From assembly GCA_003562075.1 (NCBI GenBank), contig PWWP01000169.1, positions 1 through 40,949 of the forward strand: DNA of 40,949 nt, read 5' to 3'. Shown in pieces: positions 7,882 through 16,671 of this stretch. Below the pieces are notes generated by a model. That model was given only the letters and a program-made list of their open reading frames with translations, ran no database searches and was not told the origin of the DNA. The stretch comes from Gemmatimonadota bacterium. Its GTDB lineage: Bacteria; Gemmatimonadota; Gemmatimonadetes; Longimicrobiales; Gaopeijiaceae. Numbering within the stretch: position 1 is the first letter of the stretch; each line of letters starts with the position of its first letter. A program made the translations under genes and the position numbers.

Positions 7882-8595
7882 ATGCCCGGAGACCCCGGAG
7901 CGTTGGCCGCTCTCCGTCGGTGGCTTGCGACTCGGATCGCGCCCGAGTTACTGGAGGAAGCCGACCGAGATCCACTCACCGGACTGAACAACCGGAGGGC
8001 CGACTGGAGAAAAGTCGACAGGGTGATGCGACAGCGGCAAACGGAACCGGGTCGGCTGGATCGATTGGTGCGCTTCCGGGCCGACGTGGACAACCTCAAG
8101 GCCCTGAACGACACGTGCGAGCACCAGAGGGGCGATCGGGCCCTTGTTCTCATCGGCCGCGTCCTGCAGAGCAGCGTCCGGATCGGTGAGGAGGTGATTT
8201 CGCCGGCCAGGATCGGAGGCGACGAATTCGCCTTCACTCTGGTACTCCCTCCCGACGCACCTCTGGACTGGATTCGGGATCGACTGGAACGAAACGTCAC
8301 GGCGGCGCTGAAGAGGGAGGGTTTGAATCAGGCGGGCGGGGTCGAAGTAGGACTTTCGATGGGTTTTTCCGAAGCGCGTCCGGGCATGTCGCTCAAGGAC
8401 CTGGACGGAGAGGCTGATCAGGATACACGTCGCCGTAAGACCCGGATTGGACGTTCCGTGGGCCGGACCCGGCCGGTAAGCCACTGGGGGTTCCCGTTGG
8501 CTCCCCGGATTGGGGGGGGGTGGGGACGGAGGCGCTCTTCCTTTCTGATCACCGGGCAACCTGGCCCGACGGTCGGAACTCAGGACCTGGGATGA
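7882..8595 (+). CDS. GGDEF-domain protein (putative diguanylate cyclase)
   Basis: The core is a GGDEF domain, which makes cyclic di-GMP from two GTP. DPLTGLNNRRADW is followed by FRADVDNLKALND (metal-binding Asp) and the signature RIGGDEF. The signature is intact, so catalysis is possible. The inhibitory RxxD I-site is absent, because the corresponding residues are EEVI. There is no sensory or membrane domain, and only about 30 residues precede GGDEF. The last ~55 residues (after RRRKTRIG) are basic and Gly/Pro-rich and do not belong to the domain. The frame is open from a TTG at 7774, with possible GTG 7822. ATG 7882 was chosen because upstream residues look non-coding. It converges with a histidine-kinase-like gene. 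Confidence 0.75.
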   Translation: MPGDPGALAALRRWLATRIAPELLEEADRDPLTGLNNRRADWRKVDRVMRQRQTEPGRLDRLVRFRADVDNLKALNDTCEHQRGDRALVLIGRVLQSSVRIGEEVISPARIGGDEFAFTLVLPPDAPLDWIRDRLERNVTAALKREGLNQAGGVEVGLSMGFSEARPGMSLKDLDGEADQDTRRRKTRIGRSVGRTRPVSHWGFPLAPRIGGGWGRRRSSFLITGQPGPTVGTQDLG

Positions 8596-8776
8596 CGGGG
8601 CGCCGGCGAGGCAAGTCCAGGGACCCTGAACTGTGAGCTGCCGAGGACAGTGCCGCTCCGGAAGAGTGACCTCCGAGCGTTCTGGGAAAGGTGCCCCTCA
8701 AGCTTGACGAGAGGGTGGCTGACGTCAGTTCTCGGGGAGGGGAGGCGAACAGGGTGCCCGAATCGTCCTCCCTCAG

Positions 8777-9619
8777 TCATGCTTTCACCTCCGCAGGGAT
8801 ATCGGGCACTGGACTGACGGGGAGCCAGACGTTCACCCGGGTCCCCCATGCGGGAGCCGACTCCAGGGTGATGGCCCCACCCGTCTGGTGGATGAAGCCC
8901 TCTGCCACTGCCAGGCCCAGCCCGAGTCCTGGCGGATCGGTCTTGGTGGTGAAGAAGGGCGCAAAGGCCCTGGACGCGGTGGCCGGGTCCATCCCACACC
9001 CATTGTCCGCCACCTGGAGATGGATCCACCCTACCCTGTGCTCGCCATCCTTGACCATCCCTCCGATTCGTTCCAGGCCCACCCAGATCACCCCGGGAGT
9101 GCCCGGGCCGGCGTCCTTGAGGGCGTCGACCGCGTTGGAAACCAGAGCTTGCAGCACCTGTTCCATCTGGCCAGGATCGGCCATTACCCGGCAAGGGATT
9201 TCCGGGAAGTCCTGACAGTAGAGGATCTCCTCTGGAACCGCGGCGCCCATGTCCAGATCCAGGATGAAGTCGGCCAGATCCAGCACTATGGGCTGTGGCC
9301 GATCCCGCAAGCTGATTGCGCCCAGCTTTTGCGCCACGTCGGTTCCCTGATGGCAGGCCCGGACGATGGTCTGCAACTTGGCTCTGGGTGCCGGGTCGTC
9401 CAGTTCCTGGATGAGGCTTGATGCAACCCCCTGGATGCGCCCGAGAATGGCGTCGAAGATGCGGGCCGATTCTCTCGAGATCCGTTGTATGGCCTCCGAA
9501 TCGGAGGTCAAACCTCCATAGCCCAGTGACCGACCCTGCCCCGTGGGTCCCCGATGTGGAGACCCACTGGGAGGAATAGGGCTCATATTCTCTGAAAATG
9601 GCCGTGGAGGGAACCCCAT
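8777..9619 (-). CDS. Histidine-kinase-like HATPase protein lacking an evident phospho-acceptor His
   Basis: The C-terminal half is a clear HATPase_c domain: N box QVLQALVSNAVDAL, G1 VADNGCGMD, F box FAPFFTTK and G2 GLGLGLAVAEG, ending in WGTRVNVWLPV. The preceding helical pair (IFDAILGRIQGVASSLIQEL to AQKLGAISL) aligns with NtrB-type dimerisation helices, but the usual H-(D/E)-x-x-N is not there. It may be an ATPase that phosphorylates no His, or it may partner another kinase. No sensor domain and no adjacent response regulator are seen. The frame is open to 9922, but residues upstream of MGFPPRPFSENM look non-coding. Starts at 9619 and 9586 are both possible and neither has a strong ribosome site. 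Confidence 0.75.
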   Translation of the reverse strand: MGFPPRPFSENMSPIPPSGSPHRGPTGQGRSLGYGGLTSDSEAIQRISRESARIFDAILGRIQGVASSLIQELDDPAPRAKLQTIVRACHQGTDVAQKLGAISLRDRPQPIVLDLADFILDLDMGAAVPEEILYCQDFPEIPCRVMADPGQMEQVLQALVSNAVDALKDAGPGTPGVIWVGLERIGGMVKDGEHRVGWIHLQVADNGCGMDPATASRAFAPFFTTKTDPPGLGLGLAVAEGFIHQTGGAITLESAPAWGTRVNVWLPVSPVPDIPAEVKA

Positions 9620-10181
9620 CTGGACTCGCTCGGCTGAAGATGGTGAGACAAGTACTAGCCACTGTTGCAGGATCCTTGCCATGCGAACGCGTCCAACAAA
9701 GCGACCCACGGCCGCAACGCCCTTTCTCCCTTGGGGTTGGGACGGCAGAGAGCCCCCTCGGTCGATGGCTTCCCTGGACGTGGCTCTCGTTGTGCCTACG
9801 GATCGCCGCCTCGCGGGGTCTGGAGTGAGGGACTGAGGTGACCCCCTCATTCCTCCACAGGGTCGCCGCCTACCCGGGGGCTTCCCCGTCACTCCCGACG
9901 GTGGCGCTCTGTCCTTCTTCAACGGCCTTCAAGTGCATCCGGGGATGGAACGGACTCCCACCGAGACGCTGAAGTCGCCAGATGCCTCGTGTAAACCCTG
10001 CATTTACGGTGTAAGAAGGAGGAGGCCGGCCTTCCATGGAGGTGATACGCAGCGGCTGGACAACCGGATGACTGCACGGGGGCTGACTGAACTTCCCGCC
10101 CTCGCGATCACGCGGCACATGCCTTGCGTTTTCGATGGAATGCGGTAGGTCGGTTTCGCACTTTCACCACCGGAGGCTTCC
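9620..10181. other. Gene-poor stretch before the small charged protein
   Basis: The kinase-like frame stays open to 9922 on the minus strand, but the translation is Arg/Pro/Gly-rich, as in non-coding GC-rich DNA. From 9923 to 10181 no coding frame is convincing. A short GTAAA/TTTAC hairpin occurs around 9992-10008, and a ribosome site GGAGG at 10172-10176 serves the next gene. I see no RNA gene here. Confidence 0.45.
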
Positions 10182-10349
10182 ATGTCGGACAAGCAGCGCG
10201 AGGTAAAGGAGAAGGAGAAGGAGAGCGGTCGGCAGGAGAACTCGTCCCGGCAAGACGCTGAACGCAAAGCTGAGGAGAAGAATCGGCCCGACGATCACGA
10301 CACCCACAGGAAGGCTCCTGAGGGACCAGGCAATCGAGATCGGAACTGA
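10182..10349 (+). CDS. Small, highly charged hydrophilic protein
   Basis: This 55-residue protein, starting MSDKQREVKEKEKESG, is composed almost entirely of Lys, Arg, Glu, Asp, Gln, Asn and Ser, with no hydrophobic core. It is expected to be disordered. The coding strand has a GAAGGAGAAGGAGAAG repeat that gives the KEKEKE run. CGGAGG lies at a good distance before the ATG. It is similar in character to small stress-associated hydrophilic proteins, but I recognise no family and assign no function. It is too short for many gene finders. Confidence 0.5.
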   Translation: MSDKQREVKEKEKESGRQENSSRQDAERKAEEKNRPDDHDTHRKAPEGPGNRDRN

Positions 10350-10494
10350 GCCCCTGTTCCCCGCAGACCGCTTGACGGCTGGCGGCTGATGAGATCGGAT
10401 CGGGTTCCGGGGACAGGTTCTCCCGGGATCCTCCGATCTCAGGGCTTCTTCATCCGACTCCAGGTACACACCCGCACCACCGAGCCCTCTCTCA

Positions 10495-12114
10495 ATGCTT
10501 CGAACTGGATCTCTGCGTTGGTTGCTCGTCGGCGGTGCCGTGTTGGCGGGTCTCCTGCTCGCCATCGACGGGGTGGGCGACGACGCATTCCGGGAGATTC
10601 TGTCCGAGGGGCGGATCCCTGAGCTGCGAGGCCTTCTCGGCGCTGCGGATCCCCAGTCCGAACTCTGGGATCATGCCTGGGCACCGAAGGGGGCCCTCAG
10701 CATCCTTCCGTCCACCACGTTCGCTGCCTGGACATCGGTCTTTACCGGCTCCCCGGTGGCTGTGACGGGCGTGGCCGGCAACGAGTGGTACGACCGGGCC
10801 TCGGATCGCTTCCTGGCTCCGGCGCCGGTCTCGGTCAGTGGCTACGGGGACGCGGTCCGGGTGTACTCCGAAGGGTTCATGGACGAATGGCTCGCCGAGC
10901 CCACACCCTTTGAGCGCGCCGATGTCCGAAGCTACGCCGTCTTCGTGGTACAGCATCGGGGAGCGGATATCCTGGTCCAACCCGACTTCTCGGTGCTTGG
11001 GGAGGCCACGGCTGCCGTCGCGCGGGAGATCGGAAACGACGAGGTACTCGACCTCGAGCCCTACGAAGCGCTCGATCGACAGGCCGTGGTGGGTGCGCTG
11101 GCGGCGCTGGACGAGCACGGCCTGCCGGATCTGCTCGCCGTCTATCTTCCGGGCATCAACCTTCACATGCACGTCGCACCGGGGTCCGCCCATGCCAGAG
11201 TCGACTATTTCGCCGAGGTTGTCGGGCCCCTGATCTGGAGCATCCTCGAGGCATACCGGGAGCGGAGGGCCCTGGAGGACACCTGGGTGGTCTTCGTGTC
11301 CGATCATGGTCACACCCCAGTATCGGAGGCCGAACGCAATGCGCTCGGAACGAACCCGGACGAGGGGTGGCCCGGGATCATCGAGGAGGTGGGGTGGAGG
11401 CTCCGGCCTTTCGAGAGGGAGGTGTCGGACTCGACCCATCAGGCCGTGCTGGCCTATCAGGGGGCATTCGCGAATCTGTATCTGGCCGATCGGTCCACCT
11501 GCCAGGCCGACGACGATGCCTGTGACTGGAGCCGGGGTCCGGATCTGGAAGGGGACCTCCTTCCTCTCCTCCAGCGTCGACACGAAGTGAATCAGGACCA
11601 CCCCGACCTTGCCGGGACCCTCGACCTGATCCTGTCCCGGGAGTCCCACGGGCTGGATTCCGCCGGGCCCTTCCGCATCTGGGACGGCAACTCCCTCCGT
11701 CCGGTGGGCGACTACCTGGAGGCGAATCCCCGCCCCGACCTCCTCGAGTTCGAGGACCGGCTCCAGGCCATGGGGGAAGGTCCGCTCGGGCATCGCGCAG
11801 GAGACATCCTGCTCCTGGCCCGGATGCGGATCGAGGACCCCATCGCAGATCGGTTCTACTTCTCGGGCCCGTACCGTTCGTGGCACGGCAGTCCCAACGC
11901 CTGGGACTCCCAGATTCTCTGGATCCTGGCTCGGCCCGGGGGTTTCGGCTCAGACGCCCGTGTCCAGGGGATGGAGCTGGTGGGAGAGCGCCCGGGACAG
12001 CTGGACATCACTCCACTGGTTCTTGGACTCCTGAGTGTGGATGTCGATCCGGGTCCGCAAGCCCGTCGCAGCCCATCTGAAGACGGCCTCCGGGGGCTGG
12101 GGGGACACCCGTGA
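10495..12114 (+). CDS. Type I phosphodiesterase / alkaline-phosphatase-superfamily protein
   Basis: This 539-residue protein has the alkaline phosphatase superfamily core. A hydrophobic strand ends in the metal-binding AIDGVGDD (Asp about residue 24). The putative Thr nucleophile lies in LPSTTFAAWTSVFTGS (about 71-86). The second metal site is VVFVSDHGHTPV, near residue 268. It fits the type I phosphodiesterase/nucleotide pyrophosphatase group, which hydrolyses phosphodiesters or pyrophosphates. The substrate is unknown. The hydrophobic start could be a signal anchor, but it merges with the first core strand, so export is uncertain. Its stop overlaps the start of the next gene in GTGA, which suggests co-translation with a membrane protein. 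Confidence 0.75.
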   Translation: MLRTGSLRWLLVGGAVLAGLLLAIDGVGDDAFREILSEGRIPELRGLLGAADPQSELWDHAWAPKGALSILPSTTFAAWTSVFTGSPVAVTGVAGNEWYDRASDRFLAPAPVSVSGYGDAVRVYSEGFMDEWLAEPTPFERADVRSYAVFVVQHRGADILVQPDFSVLGEATAAVAREIGNDEVLDLEPYEALDRQAVVGALAALDEHGLPDLLAVYLPGINLHMHVAPGSAHARVDYFAEVVGPLIWSILEAYRERRALEDTWVVFVSDHGHTPVSEAERNALGTNPDEGWPGIIEEVGWRLRPFEREVSDSTHQAVLAYQGAFANLYLADRSTCQADDDACDWSRGPDLEGDLLPLLQRRHEVNQDHPDLAGTLDLILSRESHGLDSAGPFRIWDGNSLRPVGDYLEANPRPDLLEFEDRLQAMGEGPLGHRAGDILLLARMRIEDPIADRFYFSGPYRSWHGSPNAWDSQILWILARPGGFGSDARVQGMELVGERPGQLDITPLVLGLLSVDVDPGPQARRSPSEDGLRGLGGHP

Positions 12115-13265
12115 GGACCCGAGGAGTGCGTCATGCCGGTCGGATCGCGTGGTCCGTGCTGGGCATCCTGGGTTTGGTGGCCCTCTCGGGCCTGATCCTG
12201 CGTCACCTGGCACTGGTGGTCGTCCCATTGGTCCTGGCGCTTTTTCCGGCCACGCTCCTGATCCCGGTCATCGGACTCCTGGAACGGTGGAAAGTCCCCC
12301 GAACCCTTGCAGCGTTCCTCACCCTCCTCGGCGGGATCATTGTCTTCGGAGGAGTCGCCGCCGGCGCGATCACGCTGGTGGTGGCCGAGGCCCCCGACCT
12401 GGCGGATTCTGCCGGGGAAGGGATCGAGCGGGTCGAGGAGTTGATAGGAAGGGCCGTACCGGGCTTCCAACTACCCGGAAGGGACGAGATCCTGGGCATC
12501 TTGCGGGATTCGTTCATGGACACCTCGGACGAGGCCGGGGAGGAGACCGACGACGACCAGGGGGGTGAGGCGGCCTCACCGGACCAGGAAGACGCGGCTG
12601 AGGGTGCCGGACCCCTCGAAACCAGGTTGGCGGAGCCGGGGGATCTCGTTTCCGCGCTGAGCTTCACCATGGGAGCGGTGGAGGTGTTCGCCGGGATCCT
12701 CCTGACGCTCGTGATCCTCTTCTTCTACCTGAAAGGTGGACACGCCCTTGCGGACGGAGCCGTCGGCTTCCTGTTTCCGGACCATCGCGAGCGAATCATG
12801 GAGATCCTGGATGGCGCCTGGGACACCCTGGGTGCCTACTTCCGGGGCCAGCTCCTCGTGGCGCTCATCGACGGCGTTGTGATCGGCGTCGCCCTGCTCC
12901 TTCTCGGAGTGCCTGTGGCCCTGCCGTTGGCGGTCATCGTCTTCTTCGGTGGTTTGTTCCCCATCCTCGGGGCCGTCGTCACGGGGGCGCTGGCGGTTCT
13001 CGTCGCCTTCGCCCACGGAGGGCTCGGGCTCGCACTTGCAGTGGCCGGAATCGTGTTGGCGGTCCAGCAACTCGAGGGGAATGTCCTGGAGCCGCTCATC
13101 CTGAGCCGGGTCATCGACCTTCAGCCGCTGACGGTGATCCTCGCCATCACCCTGGGCGCCGTCGTCCTGGGAATTCTCGGGGCGTTCCTGGCTGTGCCCG
13201 CCGCCGCCATTGGGAAACAGGTCATCGTGGAGTTGCGAGGAGAAGGGACACGGGCGAGCGGCTGA
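12111..13265 (+). CDS. AI-2E / PerM-family membrane protein
   Basis: This 384-residue polytopic protein of the AI-2E transporter (PerM/YdiK/TqsA) family has hydrophobic segments near the N-terminus (VLGILGLVALSGLILRHLAL) and a C-terminal block of about five helices. The family-typical PLAVIVFFGGLFPILGAVVT and ILAITLGAVVLGILGAFLAV lie in that block. Members are reported as AI-2 exporters or cation/proton antiporters, so the substrate is unassigned here. A very acidic loop (about residues 140-175, rich in Asp/Glu) sits between the N- and C-terminal membrane parts. The GTG start overlaps the phosphodiesterase stop by 4 nt. Confidence 0.8.
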   Translation: MRTRGVRHAGRIAWSVLGILGLVALSGLILRHLALVVVPLVLALFPATLLIPVIGLLERWKVPRTLAAFLTLLGGIIVFGGVAAGAITLVVAEAPDLADSAGEGIERVEELIGRAVPGFQLPGRDEILGILRDSFMDTSDEAGEETDDDQGGEAASPDQEDAAEGAGPLETRLAEPGDLVSALSFTMGAVEVFAGILLTLVILFFYLKGGHALADGAVGFLFPDHRERIMEILDGAWDTLGAYFRGQLLVALIDGVVIGVALLLLGVPVALPLAVIVFFGGLFPILGAVVTGALAVLVAFAHGGLGLALAVAGIVLAVQQLEGNVLEPLILSRVIDLQPLTVILAITLGAVVLGILGAFLAVPAAAIGKQVIVELRGEGTRASG

Positions 13266-13274
13266 TCTTGGTCG

Positions 13275-13297
13275 CGGTGCCGTCCGCATCGGCACCG
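13275..13297 (+). terminator. Hairpin after the phosphodiesterase/AI-2E operon
   Basis: CGGTGCCG at 13275-13282 pairs perfectly with CGGCACCG at 13290-13297 around a 7-nt loop, 10 nt after the AI-2E stop. There is no T-run, so it may slow or end transcription only with help from other factors, or simply protect the mRNA 3' end. Confidence 0.4.
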
Positions 13298-13373
13298 GGA
13301 TCGTGCCGCCGGGCTCAAGGGTGTGAAGCGGAGGGAGGGCGGCGCGATCCTACCGAAGACCGGACGATTCAGA

Positions 13374-15911
13374 TCACTTCGGTAGCTCCCCCCGAAGGAT
13401 CTCAGGTGAGTCGTATGGAAACGCCCTCCATTCCTCCTCGACCGTTTCCATGAGCCGCTGGAAGGAGGGGGTGGAGCGAATGGGTTCGAGCAGGGGGTCG
13501 ATCCGGGAAAGGAAGGGGTGGTGGGCAAGCCCGAGTTCCACCGCTCTCTCAAGCCAGCTCAGCGCTTCACCCACCTCACCGGCGACGGCGTAGCACTGGG
13601 CGAGGAACCGGGCGAACATCTCGCTGTGGCGCCCCGCCTCCCGGAGTGTCGCCGAGATCGCATCCAAGGCCAAGGATCGATCTCCCTGGAGTCCGTGGAA
13701 GAGGGAAGTGGCGATGGACGTAAACGGCGTGTCCGGATGTTTGACCCGCATCCTTCGCACGACGGACTCCGCCTCCCCGATGCGCCCGTTCAGTCCCAGG
13801 ACCCACACCCAGTTTCCCATGGAGAACGGGCCGTCATCCTCCATCTGCAGGAAGGTCCCATACGGCGCGACTGCATCAGCGAACCTTCCCTGCAGTACTG
13901 CCACGAAGCCGGACATTGCGTGGTTGAGCGGTGTCAGCGGATCGATCGCCAGGAGCCTCTGGAAGTATGCGGCGCCGGTCCCCTCCCGTCCCGCCAGGCA
14001 ATACAGGTATCCCACCGTGATCAGTGCGTCGGGATCGTCGGGGTGTCGTTCAAGGGTGGCTTGCAGGTGAGGAAGGGCGCCCCTGAGGTTTCCGCGCTGG
14101 AACTCCACGAATCCGCGGAGCTTGGACCCGTAGGAGGAGTGCGACGAGATGCGGAAGATGGCCTCAGCGCATCGATCAGCCTCGTCGAGGTGCCTCGGGT
14201 CCGGGGCCACGCCGGCCTGGAGAAACCAGACGTGGATCTGCCCCAGGGTGGCCAGGAGCAACTCGTTGTCCCCCACGATTCGAAGTGCGTTCAACACATG
14301 ACGACGGGCCCGCTGCAGTCCCGGCTCGGAGAAGGTCCACGTCTCATGCCGTGCCCTCAGGTACGATTTCAGCGCCATTGGATCCTCGATCCCGCGGCGC
14401 CCCAGGGCCCTCGCTTCCGCCGGGCTCAGCTCGATGCGCAGGGCGCCGGCGATGGCATTCCCCACCCGCTCCTGGATCCGGAGCACCTCCGCTACCGTAC
14501 CCTCGTACGTCTCGGTCCAGAGGTGCTCGTCCGAAGCGGCGTCGATGAGGCGGGCCGCGATGCGTAGCTCGTCCCCACTCTTGCGCACGCTCCCCTCCAG
14601 TACATAACGGATGCCGAGTTGTCGGCTGATTGCCGGGACGTCTTTGGGACTGTCCTTGAGGCGCATCGCTGACGTCCGGGAGATCACTCGAAGGGCCCGG
14701 ATGTGCGAGAGGCGCACGATTACCTCCTCCGTGAGGCCGTCGCTGAAATACGCGTTGTGGGGGTCCGGGCTGAGGTTGACGAAGGGGAGTACCACGATCC
14801 CCGTTCGGTCCTCGATGTCCGCCGGGACCGTCCCGCTGCCCGAAGCCTCAATGGACCGCAGCTCGGCGCGAAGGCTGCGGGCGCTTGCCGGTCGTGCGCC
14901 GGGTTCCTTGGCTAGGCACCGGTGCACCATGGCCGCGACTTCCGTGGGGATCTCGGGCCGGAGCGTTTCCAGCGCGGCCGGCTCGTCGTGCCGGATCCGG
15001 TGGAGGGTGGCGTCGTCCGTGTCGGCGTCGAAGGGGCGGACGCTCCCGAACAACTCGTAGAGCACGACTCCGAGAGACCAGAGATCCGTCCGGTGATCCA
15101 CGGCCCCGCCGCGGGTCTGCTCGGGGCTCATGTACGCCACCGTGCCCATTCGGACACCGGCGCTCATGAGATCGACACCGGCGACTTTCGCCACCCCGAA
15201 GTCCAGGATCTTCACCTGGCCCCGGTCGGTCACGAGGAGGTTGGCCGCTTTGATGTCCCGGTGGACGATCCCTGCTTCGTGCGCCCGAGAGAGGCCCTCA
15301 GCGATCTGCCGGGCCCAGTCCAGCACGTCGGAAACGGGAAGTGGCCCCTGCTTGGCTTTCTCCGCGAGGGTCTCGCCGGAATAGTACGGCATGGCGATGA
15401 AGGGGCGGGGATCCTCGTCCTCGGCCGGCGCCGGGTCCATCACCCCGATCTCGTAGACCACCGCGATGTTCGGATGGTCCAGGGCGGACGCGGCCCGGGC
15501 CTCGCCCGTGAGCCGGGCCCGGGCGCGAGGATTCCGCGACTGGCCGGATGGCAGAAACTTCAGGGCGGCGAGGCGATCCAGCGCCACGTCGTGCGCCTTG
15601 TAGACCACCCCCATCCCGCCGGTCGCGATGGGCTCGACGATCTCGTAGCGTCCGACCTTACGGCCCGGTGCGAGGGTGTCGGGTGGAAACGCTCCGAGCG
15701 CTCCGGGGAGAACCTTCCCTGCCAGCGCCTCGAGGTAGTCCGGTGCGGCGGCGTGGGAAGCCAGCAGCGACTCCAGCTCGGCTCCCAGCTCCGGGTCCTC
15801 GCGGCGAGCGGCCTCGACGAATCCCGGGCGCTCTTCGTGCGGAAGGTCCAGTGCCCTCTCGAACAGTCTGCCAAGCCGTCGCCTCGGCCCGAGGGCGGGT
15901 TCCGGGCTCAT
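13374..15911 (-). CDS. Ser/Thr protein kinase with TolB/FlgO-like and TPR regions
   Basis: This 845-residue protein starts at ATG 15911, which overlaps the ECF sigma stop as ATGA. Residues ~88-360 are a bacterial Hanks-type kinase: glycine loop IATGGMGVVYKA, Lys in AALKFLP, catalytic HRDIKAANLL, DFGVAK, and the activation segment ending YMSPEQ. All key residues are present. Residues ~400-530 resemble the TolB-N/FlgO-like region that follows many such kinases (IVVLPFVNLSPDPHNAYFSD, YVLEGSVRKSGDELRIAARL). The remainder is TPR-like helical repeats for protein contacts. The usual transmembrane helix between kinase and C-terminal region is absent, so it is probably cytosolic. Kinases of this layout are often encoded beside ECF sigma factors and may control them by phosphorylation. 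Confidence 0.9.
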   Translation of the reverse strand: MSPEPALGPRRRLGRLFERALDLPHEERPGFVEAARREDPELGAELESLLASHAAAPDYLEALAGKVLPGALGAFPPDTLAPGRKVGRYEIVEPIATGGMGVVYKAHDVALDRLAALKFLPSGQSRNPRARARLTGEARAASALDHPNIAVVYEIGVMDPAPAEDEDPRPFIAMPYYSGETLAEKAKQGPLPVSDVLDWARQIAEGLSRAHEAGIVHRDIKAANLLVTDRGQVKILDFGVAKVAGVDLMSAGVRMGTVAYMSPEQTRGGAVDHRTDLWSLGVVLYELFGSVRPFDADTDDATLHRIRHDEPAALETLRPEIPTEVAAMVHRCLAKEPGARPASARSLRAELRSIEASGSGTVPADIEDRTGIVVLPFVNLSPDPHNAYFSDGLTEEVIVRLSHIRALRVISRTSAMRLKDSPKDVPAISRQLGIRYVLEGSVRKSGDELRIAARLIDAASDEHLWTETYEGTVAEVLRIQERVGNAIAGALRIELSPAEARALGRRGIEDPMALKSYLRARHETWTFSEPGLQRARRHVLNALRIVGDNELLLATLGQIHVWFLQAGVAPDPRHLDEADRCAEAIFRISSHSSYGSKLRGFVEFQRGNLRGALPHLQATLERHPDDPDALITVGYLYCLAGREGTGAAYFQRLLAIDPLTPLNHAMSGFVAVLQGRFADAVAPYGTFLQMEDDGPFSMGNWVWVLGLNGRIGEAESVVRRMRVKHPDTPFTSIATSLFHGLQGDRSLALDAISATLREAGRHSEMFARFLAQCYAVAGEVGEALSWLERAVELGLAHHPFLSRIDPLLEPIRSTPSFQRLMETVEEEWRAFPYDSPEILRGELPK

Positions 15912-16492
15912 CCCTCGAGCTCCCGGTGAAGCCACGCCTGCGCTATCGCCCAGTCTCGTTTCACGGTACGCGGGGAAACTCCCAGGGCCGTGGCCGTTTC
16001 CTGGACCGTCATTCCGCCGAAGAAGCGACATTCCACGACGTTGGCTTGGCGGGAGTCCAGGTCCTCCAGTCGCTCCAGCGCATGGTCCAGCGCCGCGAGG
16101 AGCTCGGCTTGCTCTCCCACCGGCCCCGCGGAGGGCGCCGGAGGGTCACGATCATCGAGGGTGACGCGCTCCAGGCCTCCGCCCCGTTTCTGCGTCCTCT
16201 GAAGACGGGCATAGTTGCAGAGGATGTGGCGAATCGCCCGGGCAGCGAGAGCGCAGAAGTGCGCACGGCTCTCCACATCGAGTGGGTCCTGGCCGACAAG
16301 CTTCAGGTACGCCTCGTGAACCAGCGCGGTGGTGTCGAGGGTGTGGTTTCCGCCCCAACGTCGTCGCTGGCGCTGGGCCAGCCCCTGGATCTCATCGTAG
16401 AGGAGATCGAACACCTCGTCGAGGGCCGCCCGGTCGCCTCGGCGCACCTCATCCAGAAGACGCGTGACGGTTCCCCGCGTGTGCTTCTCCAT
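15908..16492 (-). CDS. ECF-type sigma factor
   Basis: This 194-residue ECF sigma factor has region 2, running from VTRLLDEVRRGDRAALDEVF through ALAARAIRHILCNYA, and region 4 with a helix-turn-helix, MTVQETATALGVSPRTVKRD. It directs RNA polymerase to alternative promoters. It belongs to the subgroup found beside Ser/Thr kinases rather than beside anti-sigma factors, and no anti-sigma gene is present. The start at 16492 (MEKHTRG) is preceded by GGAGAGGTGA on the minus strand. An in-frame start at 16552 would add 20 residues without a good ribosome site. Its stop overlaps the kinase start by 4 nt, so the pair is translated together. Confidence 0.88.
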   Translation of the reverse strand: MEKHTRGTVTRLLDEVRRGDRAALDEVFDLLYDEIQGLAQRQRRRWGGNHTLDTTALVHEAYLKLVGQDPLDVESRAHFCALAARAIRHILCNYARLQRTQKRGGGLERVTLDDRDPPAPSAGPVGEQAELLAALDHALERLEDLDSRQANVVECRFFGGMTVQETATALGVSPRTVKRDWAIAQAWLHRELEG

Positions 16493-16568
16493 GCTCACCT
16501 CTCCGGGCGGAGGGGTTGAACGGCGGCTCGCGGTGCATCGCGATTCCCACATCTCTCTTCAAGGTACC

Positions 16569-16583
16569 CGGGCCTCCGGCCCG
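16569..16583. repeat. GC-rich hairpin in the ECF/lipoprotein divergent region
   Basis: CGGGCC (16569-16574) and GGCCCG (16578-16583) form a perfect 6-bp hairpin around TCC. It lies about 80 nt upstream of the ECF start, inside the 179-nt region from which the sigma/kinase operon and the lipoprotein gene diverge. It may be a regulatory site or chance symmetry in GC-rich DNA. Confidence 0.35.
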
Positions 16584-16671
16584 AGGCGAGATGGCCCGCT
16601 TCTCGAGGAAATCGTGTAGGCCGAGTGAAGGGACCGTAGGAACCTCATCTTCACACTGACAAGGAGGAATC

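Noticed and set aside
8580-9662. Long minus-strand frame over the histidine-kinase-like gene
   Set aside because: It is the alternative frame of the kinase-like gene and gives a Gly/Arg/Pro-rich translation with no motif.
10182-10349. GAAGGA repeats as a microsatellite only
   Set aside because: The repeats lie within a frame that has a good ribosome site and a consistent charged composition, so a small gene is the better reading, though not certain.
16638-16671. ECF-type promoter (GGAAC) just upstream of the lipoprotein gene
   Set aside because: A GGAAC occurs, but a -10 at proper spacing would fall on the ribosome site, leaving no leader.
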